From DATKEG01 sp035544515 (GTDB lineage: Bacteria; Acidobacteriota; Vicinamibacteria; Fen-336): 25,060 nucleotides of DNA. Under the pieces are notes generated by a model. It had not been told where the DNA came from. It made no database searches and worked only from the letters and a program-made list of their open reading frames with translations. The position numbers were made by a program, and so were the translations under genes. Numbering within the stretch: the first letter of the stretch is position 1; every line of letters begins with the position of its first letter. The stretch covers positions 1 to 25,060 of the forward strand of contig DATKEG010000077.1 of assembly GCA_035544515.1 (NCBI GenBank), written 5' to 3'. Below, piece by piece: positions 7,924 to 20,126 of the stretch.

Positions 7924-7952
7924 GGGGGAAGGGGGAAGGGGGAAGGGGGGAA
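7924..7952 (+). repeat. (GGGGGAA)4 tandem repeat with G-quadruplex potential
   Basis: Four runs of five or six G (7924-7928, 7931-7935, 7938-7942, 7945-7950) are separated by AA only, within a longer purine-only stretch beginning near 7904. Four G-tracts of five with 2-nt loops are a textbook intramolecular G-quadruplex motif on the plus strand. It lies in the 3' untranslated part of the TPR gene, before the terminator, at a convergent gene junction. Confidence 0.85.
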
Positions 7953-7980
7953 CGGAAGCGGGCTGAAACGGATCGAAAGG

Positions 7981-8011
7981 AAGGGCGGAGCTTGCGGCTC
8001 CGCCCTTTTTT
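7981..8011 (+). terminator. Intrinsic terminator of the CRTAC1-TPR operon
   Basis: A perfect 11-bp inverted repeat, AAGGGCGGAGC and GCTCCGCCCTT with a TTGCG loop, ends in an unbroken T run (8006-8011). It has the form of a Rho-independent terminator for plus-strand transcripts. On the minus strand it lacks a good U tract, so it is best assigned to the TPR gene. Confidence 0.88.
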
Positions 8012-8019
8012 CAACAGAT

Positions 8020-8058
8020 TTCCTCGAGGGCGCCGGTCAGGGCCGGGCCCTCGAGGAA
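8020..8058 (-). terminator. Stem-loop just after the TonB-receptor stop codon
   Basis: A perfect 12-bp inverted repeat, TTCCTCGAGGGC (8020-8031) and GCCCTCGAGGAA (8047-8058), has a 15-nt loop. On the minus strand it starts 4 nt after the TAA of the receptor gene. It is not followed by a long U run (AATCTGTTG follows), so it may be a weak terminator or a 3'-end-protecting hairpin. Confidence 0.6.
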
Positions 8059-8062
8059 GACG

Positions 8063-11020
8063 TTAAAACCTGAACCCCAGGCTGAAACGGAACTCCCGCG
8101 GGCGGGGGAGGTGCGCGAAGTTGGCGTCCCAGTCCGCGGTCGCGGTGCCGAAGGCGCTGCCGCGGGTGTAGCCGGTGGGCAGGCCCAGGGCGTCACGCGG
8201 GCTGTTCGCGTCCGCGGTGACGGTGGTGTTGTAGCCGACGAGCGGCTGCTTGTTGAAGACGTTGCGCATCTCGACCTTCAGCCACGGGCGCCAGGACTTC
8301 ACGATCGGCACCTCGTAGTTGAGCGCGAGGTCGAACAGGTGCGAGGACTCGTATTCGCCCGCGCCCCGCTCGCCGAAGAACAGCGTCTGCGTCGTGGGCG
8401 GGCGCGCGTAGCCGGGATCGAGCGCGCGCTGCTGCGGCGTGAGGGCCACGTTCGGGGCGGAGAAGCTGAACCTCTGGGGCGAGTCGTACCGGTACAGCGC
8501 GCCGAGCGAAGCCGTGCCCAGGCGGCCCAGGCCGATGTCGAAGTTGCCGAACACGCGCGCCTTGTGGCGCTGGGAGTTTTGCAGCCGGCCGCTCGGGTAG
8601 TGGCGCGCCTCGTTGTAGAACTCCGGGCGGTCCTCGATGATCGAGGAGATGCCCGGCTGGTTCGCGGCCTCCCCCTCGAAGTTGCCGTGGTTCCGGAGCT
8701 GCAGGGTGTAGTGGCCGAAGACGCTGAACCACTCGATCGGCCGGTGGTTCAGCACGAGCTGCATGGCGCGGTACTCGCGGAACGGGATGTCGGTGTTGCG
8801 GACCTCCACGTTGTCGAACGTGCCGAAGTTGCGCCCGTCGCGGGTGACGACCGTCGTGCCGGTGTCCATCGTGATGAAGTCCTCGATGAAGTCGGTCGTG
8901 CTGCGGTCGGTGTAGATGAGCTTGAGCTCGCCGCGCTGCCCGAGCCGTGTGCCGGCCTGCAGCGTCCACTCCCTCGTGACCGGCGTATTGAGGTCGTCGG
9001 CCAGGAAGACGTTGCTGGTCGGGAAGTTCCCTCCGATCACGTTGTAGTTGTTCAGGTCGAAGCCGGGAGCGAAACCGATGCCCTGGCCCGCCGGGGCGTC
9101 GGGCCGGTACTGGTAGAGGAGCAGGTTCGGAGTGCCGACGTTGCTGTTGTCGGCGAACTGCGTCTCGGCGGCCTTGCCGGCGTAGTGGGCGTAGGTTGCC
9201 TGCAGGATCCACCGGCCGTCGCCCTTGACGTCGAAGGTCGCGCCGAGGCGGGGGACGAGGGCCGAGCTGGAGATGCTGGCCACTTCCGCCTGCGTGGCGT
9301 CGGTGCTGTGGCCGGCGTAGCGGAGGCCCAGGTTGAAGGACCAGCGGTCGTTGAGCGCCCAGCGGTCGTTCACGTAGAACGAGAGGGTCTGGATGTTGAT
9401 CTCCGCGCCCTGGAGCGAGATCCAGTTCTCGATGCGGCTCACGCCGGGCACGAAGTTGGGGACCATGCGGCCCTGTCCGTCACGGATGGGCTGTCCACCC
9501 TGGGCGATCGGGTCCGCGCGGAAGACGTAGCCGGTGGCCGACTGCGAGTTGCCGCCGGTCCGGGACGAGGTGTAGTTCTCGAACCCGAACTTCAGGTCGT
9601 GCCGGCCCGCGTTGCCCGTGGACAGGAAATACGACAGCGCGGCCGAATACTGCCGGTTGTCGCGGTTCTCGGGGTCGAACGAGCTGAAGTAAGGCGCGTT
9701 GTAGTGGCTAAAGCCGGGAATGCCGCCACTTAGACCCAGGGCCAGGAACGGCGAGTCGGTGATCGTCTGCGAGGTGCCGCCGGTGCCGCGGAAGCCGAAC
9801 TTCTTCTGCGAGTACTGCGCCTCGAGGAAGAGCTGCGAGGTGAGCACGCCGTTGTAGTTGGCCACGAACAGGTCGTTGGGCAGCGTCCGGTCCACCAGCG
9901 TGTGCTCGTCGATGCTGAGGCTCGTGTTGATCGAGGCCCGGTCGAACTCCGCCGTGGTGTTGCGGATGTAGGTGGCCTGCACGTTGTGGTTCGGGCTGAT
10001 GGCCCCGGTCAGCTTGCCCTCGTACCGGTTGTTGTCGAGCTGGTAGTCGTAGCTGGTGCCGATGATCGTGAGGTTGCGCGACTCCACCGAGCCCTCGCGC
10101 CGGGCCGCGCCGAAGAACCAGAGCCGGTCCTTGACGATGGGCCCGCCCAGGGTGGCCATGTGGATGCGGCTCGTGTCGTCGCGGTTCGGACGGATGCCGG
10201 GCCGGTTCGCCGCGATCCCCTCCTTCACGAAGCGGCTCTCGTCGCGCCAGCTCGGGTTGGTGAAATCGGCGCGGTAGCTGCCGAAGAACGTGTTGCCGCC
10301 GCTCTTCGTCACCGCATTGACCACGCCGCCCGAGAAGCGGCCGTATTCGGCGGAGATGCCCGAGGTCAGGACCTGCACCTCCTGGATGGCGTCCTCGATG
10401 AAGAGGTTGTTCGCCGTGCCGAACAGGTTGTCGTTGATGTCCACGCCGTTGAGGAGGAACACGTTGTCGTAGGCGAACGCGCCCGCGATCACGATCTGCC
10501 CCGTGTTGGGGCCGTTGTCGGTGGTGCCGGGCGCGAGCTCGGCGAAGGCCGAGAGGTTGCGGTTCATGGCCAGCTTGTCCACCGTCTCGGCCCGGTAGTT
10601 CGCCTGGACCTGCGTGTTCTCCAGGATCGACGGCGCCGCGGCCGTGACCTCCACGGTCTCCTGCACGGTGGCCACGCCGAGGGACGCATTGAGCGGCCGC
10701 ACGTCGCCCAGGGCGAGCTGTACGGTGCGCTCGACGTCGCCGAAGCCCGCGAGGGAGAACCTCACGCGGTACTCGCCCGGCGGCAGCCCGCGCAGGATGT
10801 ACGCCCCCGCCGTGTCCGTCACGGCGGTGCGCTCGCCCTGCAAGGCGGGCGAGGAGATGCTCACGGTGACGCCGGGGAGGGGTGCACCGTCGGTCGATTC
10901 GACGACGCCCGACAGGACGCCCGTCTGGGTCCCCTGGGCGAACGCCGGGGTGAAGCCGAGGGCGGTCACGAGCAGGGCAAGGAGCCCGACGCGCGTCGCC
11001 ATCCTGGTTTGCAAGTTCAT
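8063..11020 (-). CDS. TonB-dependent outer-membrane receptor with N-terminal carboxypeptidase-regulatory domain (Oar-like)
   Basis: A 985-residue protein. A Sec signal peptide (about 1-28, ending PAFA before QG) is followed by a CarboxypepD_reg-like beta-sandwich (about 32-115: GVLSGVVESTDGAPLPGV, GAYILRGLPPGEYRVRF). Next comes a plug domain (about 120-250: QEVQVLTSGISAEYGRFSGG, VVNAVTKSGGN), then a 22-strand-type barrel. The protein ends in GFRF; a terminal Phe is the usual outer-membrane sorting signal. This architecture is the Oar-like/SusC-unlike type abundant in Acidobacteriota. The ligand (a complex polymer, peptide or siderophore) cannot be read from sequence, and no clear substrate gene lies beside it. 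ATG 11020 has a GAAAGGATGAGAG region upstream that supplies the Shine-Dalgarno. Confidence 0.95.
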   Translation of the reverse strand: MNLQTRMATRVGLLALLVTALGFTPAFAQGTQTGVLSGVVESTDGAPLPGVTVSISSPALQGERTAVTDTAGAYILRGLPPGEYRVRFSLAGFGDVERTVQLALGDVRPLNASLGVATVQETVEVTAAAPSILENTQVQANYRAETVDKLAMNRNLSAFAELAPGTTDNGPNTGQIVIAGAFAYDNVFLLNGVDINDNLFGTANNLFIEDAIQEVQVLTSGISAEYGRFSGGVVNAVTKSGGNTFFGSYRADFTNPSWRDESRFVKEGIAANRPGIRPNRDDTSRIHMATLGGPIVKDRLWFFGAARREGSVESRNLTIIGTSYDYQLDNNRYEGKLTGAISPNHNVQATYIRNTTAEFDRASINTSLSIDEHTLVDRTLPNDLFVANYNGVLTSQLFLEAQYSQKKFGFRGTGGTSQTITDSPFLALGLSGGIPGFSHYNAPYFSSFDPENRDNRQYSAALSYFLSTGNAGRHDLKFGFENYTSSRTGGNSQSATGYVFRADPIAQGGQPIRDGQGRMVPNFVPGVSRIENWISLQGAEINIQTLSFYVNDRWALNDRWSFNLGLRYAGHSTDATQAEVASISSSALVPRLGATFDVKGDGRWILQATYAHYAGKAAETQFADNSNVGTPNLLLYQYRPDAPAGQGIGFAPGFDLNNYNVIGGNFPTSNVFLADDLNTPVTREWTLQAGTRLGQRGELKLIYTDRSTTDFIEDFITMDTGTTVVTRDGRNFGTFDNVEVRNTDIPFREYRAMQLVLNHRPIEWFSVFGHYTLQLRNHGNFEGEAANQPGISSIIEDRPEFYNEARHYPSGRLQNSQRHKARVFGNFDIGLGRLGTASLGALYRYDSPQRFSFSAPNVALTPQQRALDPGYARPPTTQTLFFGERGAGEYESSHLFDLALNYEVPIVKSWRPWLKVEMRNVFNKQPLVGYNTTVTADANSPRDALGLPTGYTRGSAFGTATADWDANFAHLPRPREFRFSLGFRF

Positions 11021-11257
11021 CGCTCTCTCATCCTTTCAGCGAGCAGGCTGACAAAAAGACACGCGCCCGCCATGGGGCGACTCGCCGAGGCGGGCGGATG
11101 GCGAACTTCTAAGCACGGTGGATGCCACGATCCGACATCATGCAATATGCTTTGATTGAGCATCTTGCAGATGGTGGTCCTCCCCGGCCCCTCAGACTAT
11201 CCAATAGAACGTACGGAAAATCCAAGAATGCGTACCGACTAGGGTGCGGACGCCGCC
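11021..11257 (-). promoter_or_regulatory. Probable promoter/leader region of the TonB-receptor gene
   Basis: This 237-nt gap is the longest gene-free stretch in the window. Around 11125-11235 it is markedly poorer in GC than the surroundings, as expected for a promoter. A small perfect inverted repeat CATCT-TGC-AGATG lies at 11161-11173, within a run of related ATGC/GCAT words (11138-11173). I could not identify confident -35/-10 boxes or a known operator. No ORF worth calling is present. Confidence 0.4.
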
Positions 11258-11959
11258 TCAGACCTGGGCGCCGTACGTCGCGAAGACCTTGCCGAAGGCC
11301 CAGCCCAGCAGCGCCGCGCCGAGGGCGACGCCGGCGAACTCCAGGCCCGAGCGCAGCAGCGGCTGGCGCGTGAGGATTCCCTTGAAGATGCCGACGCCGA
11401 GCAGGGTGCCGACGGAGAGCGCCCAGGACACGGGCAAGGCCCAGCCACCCACGCCCGCCAGATAAGGAAGCAGCGGCACGGCGCTGCCGGCCGCGAACGA
11501 CAGGAACATCACGGTACCCGCCTTCAGGGGATGGGACAGCTCCGCCGAGCCGAGGCCGAGCACCTTCTCCTGGACCGTGCGCAGCAACAGGTCCGGCCGG
11601 CCGGCCAGCGTCTGCACCACGCGATAGGCCGACGGGCGGTCCAGGCCCTCGGCCGCGAGCGACTCCAGGAGCGCCTCCTTGGCCAGATACGGCTCGTCTG
11701 CGGCGAGCCGCTCCTGGTCGGACAGCTCCTTCTCGAAGAGCTGCTGCTCGGTGCGCGACGACAGGTACGATCCGGCCGCCATCGAGATCCCGCCGGTGAC
11801 CGCCGCGGCGAGGCCGGTGAGCACGACCAGACGCCGGCTGTCGGTCGCGGCCGAGATCCCGCTCAGCAGCCCGACGGTGCTGATGAGGCCGTCCTGTACA
11901 CCGAAGACGAACTCGCGCACGCGGATCTTGCGCTCGATCTCGCGCTTCTTGCCTCCCAT
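11258..11959 (-). CDS. VIT1/CCC1-family Fe(II)/Mn(II) transporter
   Basis: A 233-residue protein. The first helix carries REFVFGVQDGLISTVGLLSG (15-34), the hallmark of VIT1/CCC1 transporters with the conserved Asp in the membrane. The second contains GGISMAAGSYLSSRTEQQL (56-74), followed by the acidic cytosolic metal-binding stretch FEKELSDQERLAADEP. Three further helices lie in the C-terminal half (about 145-230). Eukaryotic members load iron into vacuoles by proton exchange; bacterial ones are thought to export or relieve excess Fe or Mn at the inner membrane. It follows the peroxiredoxin gene by 43 nt on the same strand. Removing Fe(II) and peroxide together prevents Fenton damage, so the pairing makes sense. 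Confidence 0.9.
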   Translation of the reverse strand: MGGKKREIERKIRVREFVFGVQDGLISTVGLLSGISAATDSRRLVVLTGLAAAVTGGISMAAGSYLSSRTEQQLFEKELSDQERLAADEPYLAKEALLESLAAEGLDRPSAYRVVQTLAGRPDLLLRTVQEKVLGLGSAELSHPLKAGTVMFLSFAAGSAVPLLPYLAGVGGWALPVSWALSVGTLLGVGIFKGILTRQPLLRSGLEFAGVALGAALLGWAFGKVFATYGAQV

Positions 11960-12002
11960 GGCGGTGAGGCCGGCGTTCGCGCCGCGTGACTCCAGACGCA
12001 GG

Positions 12003-12530
12003 TCAGTACCTCAGCTCGGGACCGCCGGTCGCCTCGCCCGGCCGCCAGTCCGCCGGACACAGGCGGCCGGTCTGCAGCGCCTGCACCACGCGCAGCGTCT
12101 CCTCGACGCTGCGGCCGACGTTCATGGGGCTGACGGAGAGCCACGCGATGCGGCCGTCGGGGGCGATCACGAACGTCGCGCGGTAGGGCCTGCCCTCGCG
12201 CTCGTCGAGCACCTCGTAGGCTCGCGCGACGTCGCGCTCGCGGTCGCTGAGCAGCGGGAAGTCGATGCCGCCCAGCTCCCGCGCCCACTCCCGGTGCGTG
12301 GCCACGTCGTCGGGCCCGATGGCCAGCACCACGGCGTCCATGGCCGTGACCTCCGGCAGGCGCTTCTGGAACGCGCGAACCTCCGTGGGGCACACGAAGG
12401 TGAAGTCGGCGGGGTAGAAGAAGAGGATCACCCAGCGACGCCGGTGCTCGGCCAGCGTGAAGCGCCCCAGGCGGCCCGACTGCACACCCTCGAGCGCGAA
12501 CGCGGGGGCTTCGGCGTGGAGGCTCGGCAC
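12003..12530 (-). CDS. 2-Cys peroxiredoxin (AhpC/Prx1 type)
   Basis: A 175-residue thioredoxin-fold peroxidase. The peroxidatic cysteine is Cys47 in FYPADFTFVCPTE (38-50), with the PxxxTxxC arrangement and a downstream Arg (R118 in the YRATF stretch). The resolving cysteine is Cys158 in GRLCPADWRPG, the C-terminal position used by typical 2-Cys enzymes. It reduces H2O2, alkyl hydroperoxides or peroxynitrite in the cytosol, recycled by AhpF or thioredoxin; no reductase gene is adjacent. The length is slightly short of E. coli AhpC but complete. GTG start at 12530 with AGG 8 nt upstream. It is probably co-transcribed with the VIT gene downstream. Confidence 0.95.
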   Translation of the reverse strand: MPSLHAEAPAFALEGVQSGRLGRFTLAEHRRRWVILFFYPADFTFVCPTEVRAFQKRLPEVTAMDAVVLAIGPDDVATHREWARELGGIDFPLLSDRERDVARAYEVLDEREGRPYRATFVIAPDGRIAWLSVSPMNVGRSVEETLRVVQALQTGRLCPADWRPGEATGGPELRY

Positions 12531-12566
12531 GTGATCAGCCTAGCACGCGCGGGGGCCGCGCCCGCC

Positions 12567-14996
12567 TCACCGCGGCGCTTCGCCCACGCGGATCCACGCG
12601 CCGGGCGCGCGCATCCGCACCGGCACCACGGCATCGGGTCCGAGGTATTGCCCTTCGCTCAGCGGCAGGTGGAGCGTCACCTCGGCCTGCGGGCCGAGCG
12701 CGATCGTGCGGCTTCCCCACTCCAGCGCGTCGGCGGGGAGGGGCCCCGGCCGCAGGACGCGGATCTCGGCCCGCGCCTCGCGCGGGCCGTCCACGACCAG
12801 CTCGCCCGTCTCGCCGTCGAGCCGGAAGCCCTCTCCCTCCGGCGCGCTACGGTCGCGCACCGTGACGCGCAAGCGGCCGGCCGCGACGCGGTAGCGCTCG
12901 GCCTGCGCGTGCACCGGCCAGGTGAGCCGGCCGCGCACGTCGCGCGGCACGAGCGCCTCGGGGACGAGTCGCGCCTCGCGCAGCTCCGCCCGGCCTTCGA
13001 GGCCCGCGGCCGAGAGGGCGAGCCCGCGCGCGCCCGCGGGCAGCAGCAAGGGGACGGAGACGGCCGGCCGGCCGTCGTGGAGCTCCACCTCGACGAAGAC
13101 GAGCGGCGTCGCGCCCAGATCCACGTCGACGCGCGCCGGAGCGACGCGCGCCTCGATCGCCGCCTCGAACCGGTAGCGGCCCGGCGGCACGTCCATCCGC
13201 CGCGAGCTCCGCCGTTCGCCCGGCGCGAGCGTCCAGGGCGCGCGCGTCAGCTCGAGCGGCAAGGCGAGCGAGGCGAGGTCCGGCGCGCCCTGCGGCCCCG
13301 CGACCCGGCCGGGCTGCCATGCCCACAGAAGGTCGAGCGTGGCCGCGCGGCGATCGACCCACGGCCGGTCGCGCTGCGCCGTCGAGGCGAAAGCGAAGAG
13401 CACGAGGCCCGCGCAGAGGCCACGGGCGCCCCAGCGCCAGGCCGCGGCCCCGGCGGCGAGCAGCGCCGCGGCCAGGATCACCGGCGCCCTCCCCGGATCG
13501 AAGAACGACGGGAACGCGCCGCTCAGGTCCAGGGCCGGGGCGAGGAAGCGCAGCAGGAGGCTCGCGCCGTCCGCGCGGTCGTGGACGATGCGCGGCGCTT
13601 CGCTGGCGAGAGCGACCACGCCGAGGCCGAGGCCGGCGAGCGCGGACGACGCGGTCGGCCACGCCTTCAGGGCCGGAGCGAGGAGGACGGCCAGGCCGGG
13701 CACCGCCGGCAGGACGTAGCGCGCGGGTGGAGAGTCCCCGCCCCACCACTCGGCGGACGCGCCGGCCAGTCCGAGGAAGAGAAGGGCCACGAGCGCGGAC
13801 GGGACCGCTTCGCGCGCGCGGCGGCGGACGAGGGCGACCGCTCCGGGCAGCGCCAGCGCGAACACCGGCGCAACGGAGAGCAGGCCGAACTGCCGGTCGA
13901 AGAGGACGGCGAGCAGGCCGCGCGGAAGCAGCCGCGGCGACAGCTCGACGACCGGGAGCCCGCCGCCCAGGGACGCGGGTCCGAACTGCGCCTGGACGTG
14001 CGCCCACAGCGGCGCGACCGAGAGTGCCAGCGCGGCCAGGCACGCCAGCCGCACGCTCCAGCGGTTCGGGCGCAGGAGGGTGAGGCCCAGCCCGAGCACC
14101 CCGAGCGGCAGCAGCTTCGGGTGCATCCAGGGCAAGGCGGCCGCCGCCAGCGTGGCCGCGCCCGCCGCGCGCGCGCCGCCCGGCCCGACGGCGGTGGCCA
14201 GGAACACGGCCGCGCCCAGTACCGCGATCGTCTCGGGATGGACGCGCATGGCGTAGAACGGGAGCGGCGGCGTGAGCACCAGCACGGCCCAGGCCGCCAG
14301 CGCCAGCCGCTCGTCGCGCGCCACCGCGCGCGCGGCGTGGTGGACGAGCACGGCGGCCAGCGCGGCCAGCGCGCACAGCCACAGCCGGACGCCGGCGTAC
14401 CCGAAGGCGGCGTAGGCGGGCAGCACGAGCGCGGCCAGCCCGGGGGTGTGGATCGAGTACGCGCGCCCGGGCGGGCTCGAGGGCGACGTGTGCGGCTCGA
14501 GCTCCCCGGCGAAGAAGGCCGCGTAGTCGCGCTGCGCGAACTCGTCGGCGAGGTCCAGGTCGCCGTCGGTCAGGAGGCTGTGCGCCAGGAGCAGGTGCTG
14601 CGGCTCGTCGCCCTGCGGACCCACGGGCCCCGGCAGGCGCGTGGACAGGAGAGCGAAGAAGGCGCAGCCCGCCACGAAGAGCAGCGCGGGAGGCGGAGGC
14701 GCCGCGTCCGGCCGCGCCGTGCCCACGAGCCGGACGAACACCACCGCGAGCACGGCCGCGAGGACGAGCACCAGGACGGGCCCCTGGAAGGCGAGCAGCG
14801 GAAGGAGGTGCCCGGTCACCACGGGCACCGCCGGCAGCGCGGCCAGGCCCAGGGCGAGCACCGGCCGGCGGGCGTGGCGCGGCGCGCGCGCGAGGAGGAG
14901 GGCTCCGCCGAGGCCCGCCCCCAGCGACAGCGCGAGGCGAGGCGCGGTCGGCGGATCCGTCAGGCCGTGCCAGATGCCCTCGCCGGTAGGGACCAC
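12567..14996 (-). CDS. Large polytopic GT-C-like (ArnT/PMT-type) membrane protein with C-terminal soluble domain
   Basis: An 809-residue product from the first canonical start (GTG 14996). About twelve hydrophobic helices occupy residues 18-530. The first big loop after a Pro-rich stretch has GPQGDEPQHLLLAHSLL (126-142), then DGDLDLADEFAQRDY and GRAYSIHTPGLAALVLPAYA. An acidic pair (DE) at this place is typical of GT39-like enzymes that use polyprenyl-phosphate sugars. Residues about 560-809 form a beta-rich, non-membrane domain. The frame is open upstream to the stop of the M2 peptidase (15144). It encodes LDAGAALALALAALFW, a clear extra membrane helix, without any ATG, GTG or TTG, so the true start may be CTG 15092 (841 residues). 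Substrate unknown. Confidence 0.82.
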   Translation of the reverse strand: MVPTGEGIWHGLTDPPTAPRLALSLGAGLGGALLLARAPRHARRPVLALGLAALPAVPVVTGHLLPLLAFQGPVLVLVLAAVLAVVFVRLVGTARPDAAPPPPALLFVAGCAFFALLSTRLPGPVGPQGDEPQHLLLAHSLLTDGDLDLADEFAQRDYAAFFAGELEPHTSPSSPPGRAYSIHTPGLAALVLPAYAAFGYAGVRLWLCALAALAAVLVHHAARAVARDERLALAAWAVLVLTPPLPFYAMRVHPETIAVLGAAVFLATAVGPGGARAAGAATLAAAALPWMHPKLLPLGVLGLGLTLLRPNRWSVRLACLAALALSVAPLWAHVQAQFGPASLGGGLPVVELSPRLLPRGLLAVLFDRQFGLLSVAPVFALALPGAVALVRRRAREAVPSALVALLFLGLAGASAEWWGGDSPPARYVLPAVPGLAVLLAPALKAWPTASSALAGLGLGVVALASEAPRIVHDRADGASLLLRFLAPALDLSGAFPSFFDPGRAPVILAAALLAAGAAAWRWGARGLCAGLVLFAFASTAQRDRPWVDRRAATLDLLWAWQPGRVAGPQGAPDLASLALPLELTRAPWTLAPGERRSSRRMDVPPGRYRFEAAIEARVAPARVDVDLGATPLVFVEVELHDGRPAVSVPLLLPAGARGLALSAAGLEGRAELREARLVPEALVPRDVRGRLTWPVHAQAERYRVAAGRLRVTVRDRSAPEGEGFRLDGETGELVVDGPREARAEIRVLRPGPLPADALEWGSRTIALGPQAEVTLHLPLSEGQYLGPDAVVPVRMRAPGAWIRVGEAPR

Positions 14997-15089
14997 GCGC
15001 CAGCCCGTGTCCCAGAAGAGCGCGGCGAGGGCCAGGGCGAGCGCCGCGCCCGCATCCAGCCACCGGCCGGACCGTGCCGACGGCGCGCT

Positions 15090-15107
15090 CAGCCGACCGG
15101 CCTCACC
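15090..15107 (-). promoter_or_regulatory. Possible Shine-Dalgarno plus CTG start for the GT-C-like gene
   Basis: On the minus strand GGTGAGG (15107-15101) is followed 8 nt later by CTG (15092-15090), in frame with the downstream membrane protein. It is the best-placed initiation signal upstream of the first transmembrane helix, and no ATG, GTG or TTG is available between the previous gene's stop and GTG 14996. Confidence 0.4.
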
Positions 15108-15143
15108 GGCGGGGCTCCCACGCGCGGCGAACGCGGCCGGAAG

Positions 15144-16973
<1,830 letters not shown>

Positions 16974-17045
16974 GAGCCCCATCCCTCCGGCCCGCGACCA
17001 TGGCGGGCACTCCTCCAACATATCGCGTTCGGCGGCCGGAGATGC

Positions 17046-19018
<1,973 letters not shown>

Positions 19019-19022
<4 letters not shown>

Positions 19023-20119
19023 CCGGCGACGTCCTGGAGAAACGGCCCGAGCGTGGGACCGAAGCGGTCGTGGTCGACCAGGAACGAGTCGTGGCCCTGG
19101 ATGGACGGCAGGCGGACGAACCGCACGTCGCGGCCCGCCCGCTCGAGCAGCCGCGCGATCTCCTCCTGCTGGTCGATCGGGAAGAGGAAATCGGTCTCCA
19201 CGCCGACCACGAGCGTCCGGTGGGCCTGGATGCGCCCGAGGCCCGCCTCCACCGAGCCGCCGTGCTCGGCCACGTCGAAGAGGTCCATGGCACGGGAGAG
19301 ATAGAGGTAGCAGTTCGCGTCGAACGTGCCCACGAACTTCTGGGCGTGCATCTCGAGGTAGGCCTCGATCTCGAACTCCACGTCGAAGGGTCCGGCCCCC
19401 GGCGCGCGCACGTCCACCCGCTCGCGGCTGAAGCGCTGGCGCCATTCGGCCGCGGAGCGATACGTGATGAGCCCCAGCTTGCGCGCCACGCGCAGGCCGT
19501 TGACCGGGCCGGGCGGCTCGTAGCTCCCGCCCCGCCACTCGGGGTCGGAGCGGATGGCCTCGCGCTGCACGGACCGGACGGCGATGGCGAAGGGCGTGGC
19601 GCGCGCCGCCGCCGAGACGCTGACCAGCGCGTCCACCTCGCCCGGGAACTGGATGGCGTAGGCCAGGGCGGTCATGCCGCCCAGCGAGGGCCCGACCACC
19701 ACGCGCACGCGCGGGAGGCCCAGGGCGCGCAGCGCCTCGCGCGCGGCCGTCGCGATGTCCTCGATGGTCAAGACCGGGAACGTCACCCGGTACGGCTCAC
19801 CCGTGCGCGGGTCGATCGCCGCCGGGCTCGTCGAGCCGTGAGGGCTGCCGAGCGAGTTCACGCAGACGACGTGGAAGCGGTCGGTGTCGAGGGGCTGGCC
19901 GGGGCCGATCATCTCCTCCCACCAGCCCGGCGTGGGGTCCTCGGCGGAGGAGCGCGCGTGGGCGCTCGGAGAGAGCCCGGTCACGAGCAGGAGCACGTTG
20001 TCCTTCGCGGGGGAGAGGGCACCCCACGTCTCGTAGGCGATGTCCACCTGCGGAAGCACGCCGCCGCAGCGCATGGCGAGCGGACCCGGCAGGCGGACGA
20101 GGCGGCGCGCCGAGCCCAT
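19019..20119 (-). CDS. metX: Homoserine O-acyltransferase family enzyme (MetX)
   Basis: A 366-residue alpha/beta hydrolase. The nucleophile is Ser145 in VVGPSLGGMTALA, the acid Asp310 in VETDFLFP, and the base His343 in QGHDSFLVDH; all three are at family positions. LTIEDIATAAREALRALG and NSLGSPHGSTSPA are typical MetX signatures. The enzyme acylates the hydroxyl of L-homoserine from acetyl-CoA, the first committed step to methionine. Some members use succinyl-CoA or L-serine instead, and the LSPSAHA segment near residue 50 is of the kind seen in those variants, so the acyl donor and acceptor are open. It starts 7 nt after the TPR stop and overlaps the ABC exporter by 4 nt. metW and metY are not nearby. 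Confidence 0.93.
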
Positions 20120-20126
20120 GAAGGGG

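Noticed and set aside
7924..7952. The GGGGGAA repeat as a CRISPR-like or telomere-like element
   Set aside because: The unit is 7 bp with no spacers and there are no cas genes; linear-replicon ends would not lie between two genes. It is better described as a microsatellite with G4 potential.
16974..17021. Longer M2 peptidase start at ATG 17021
   Set aside because: No ribosome site precedes it and the added residues do not improve the signal peptide; ATG 16973 has GGAGGG at 9 nt.
19023..19538. N-terminal extension of the ABC exporter inside metX
   Set aside because: The 172 extra residues are Arg/Gly/Pro-rich and overlap metX out of frame. The ATGA overlap with an AGGA site gives a natural start at 19022.
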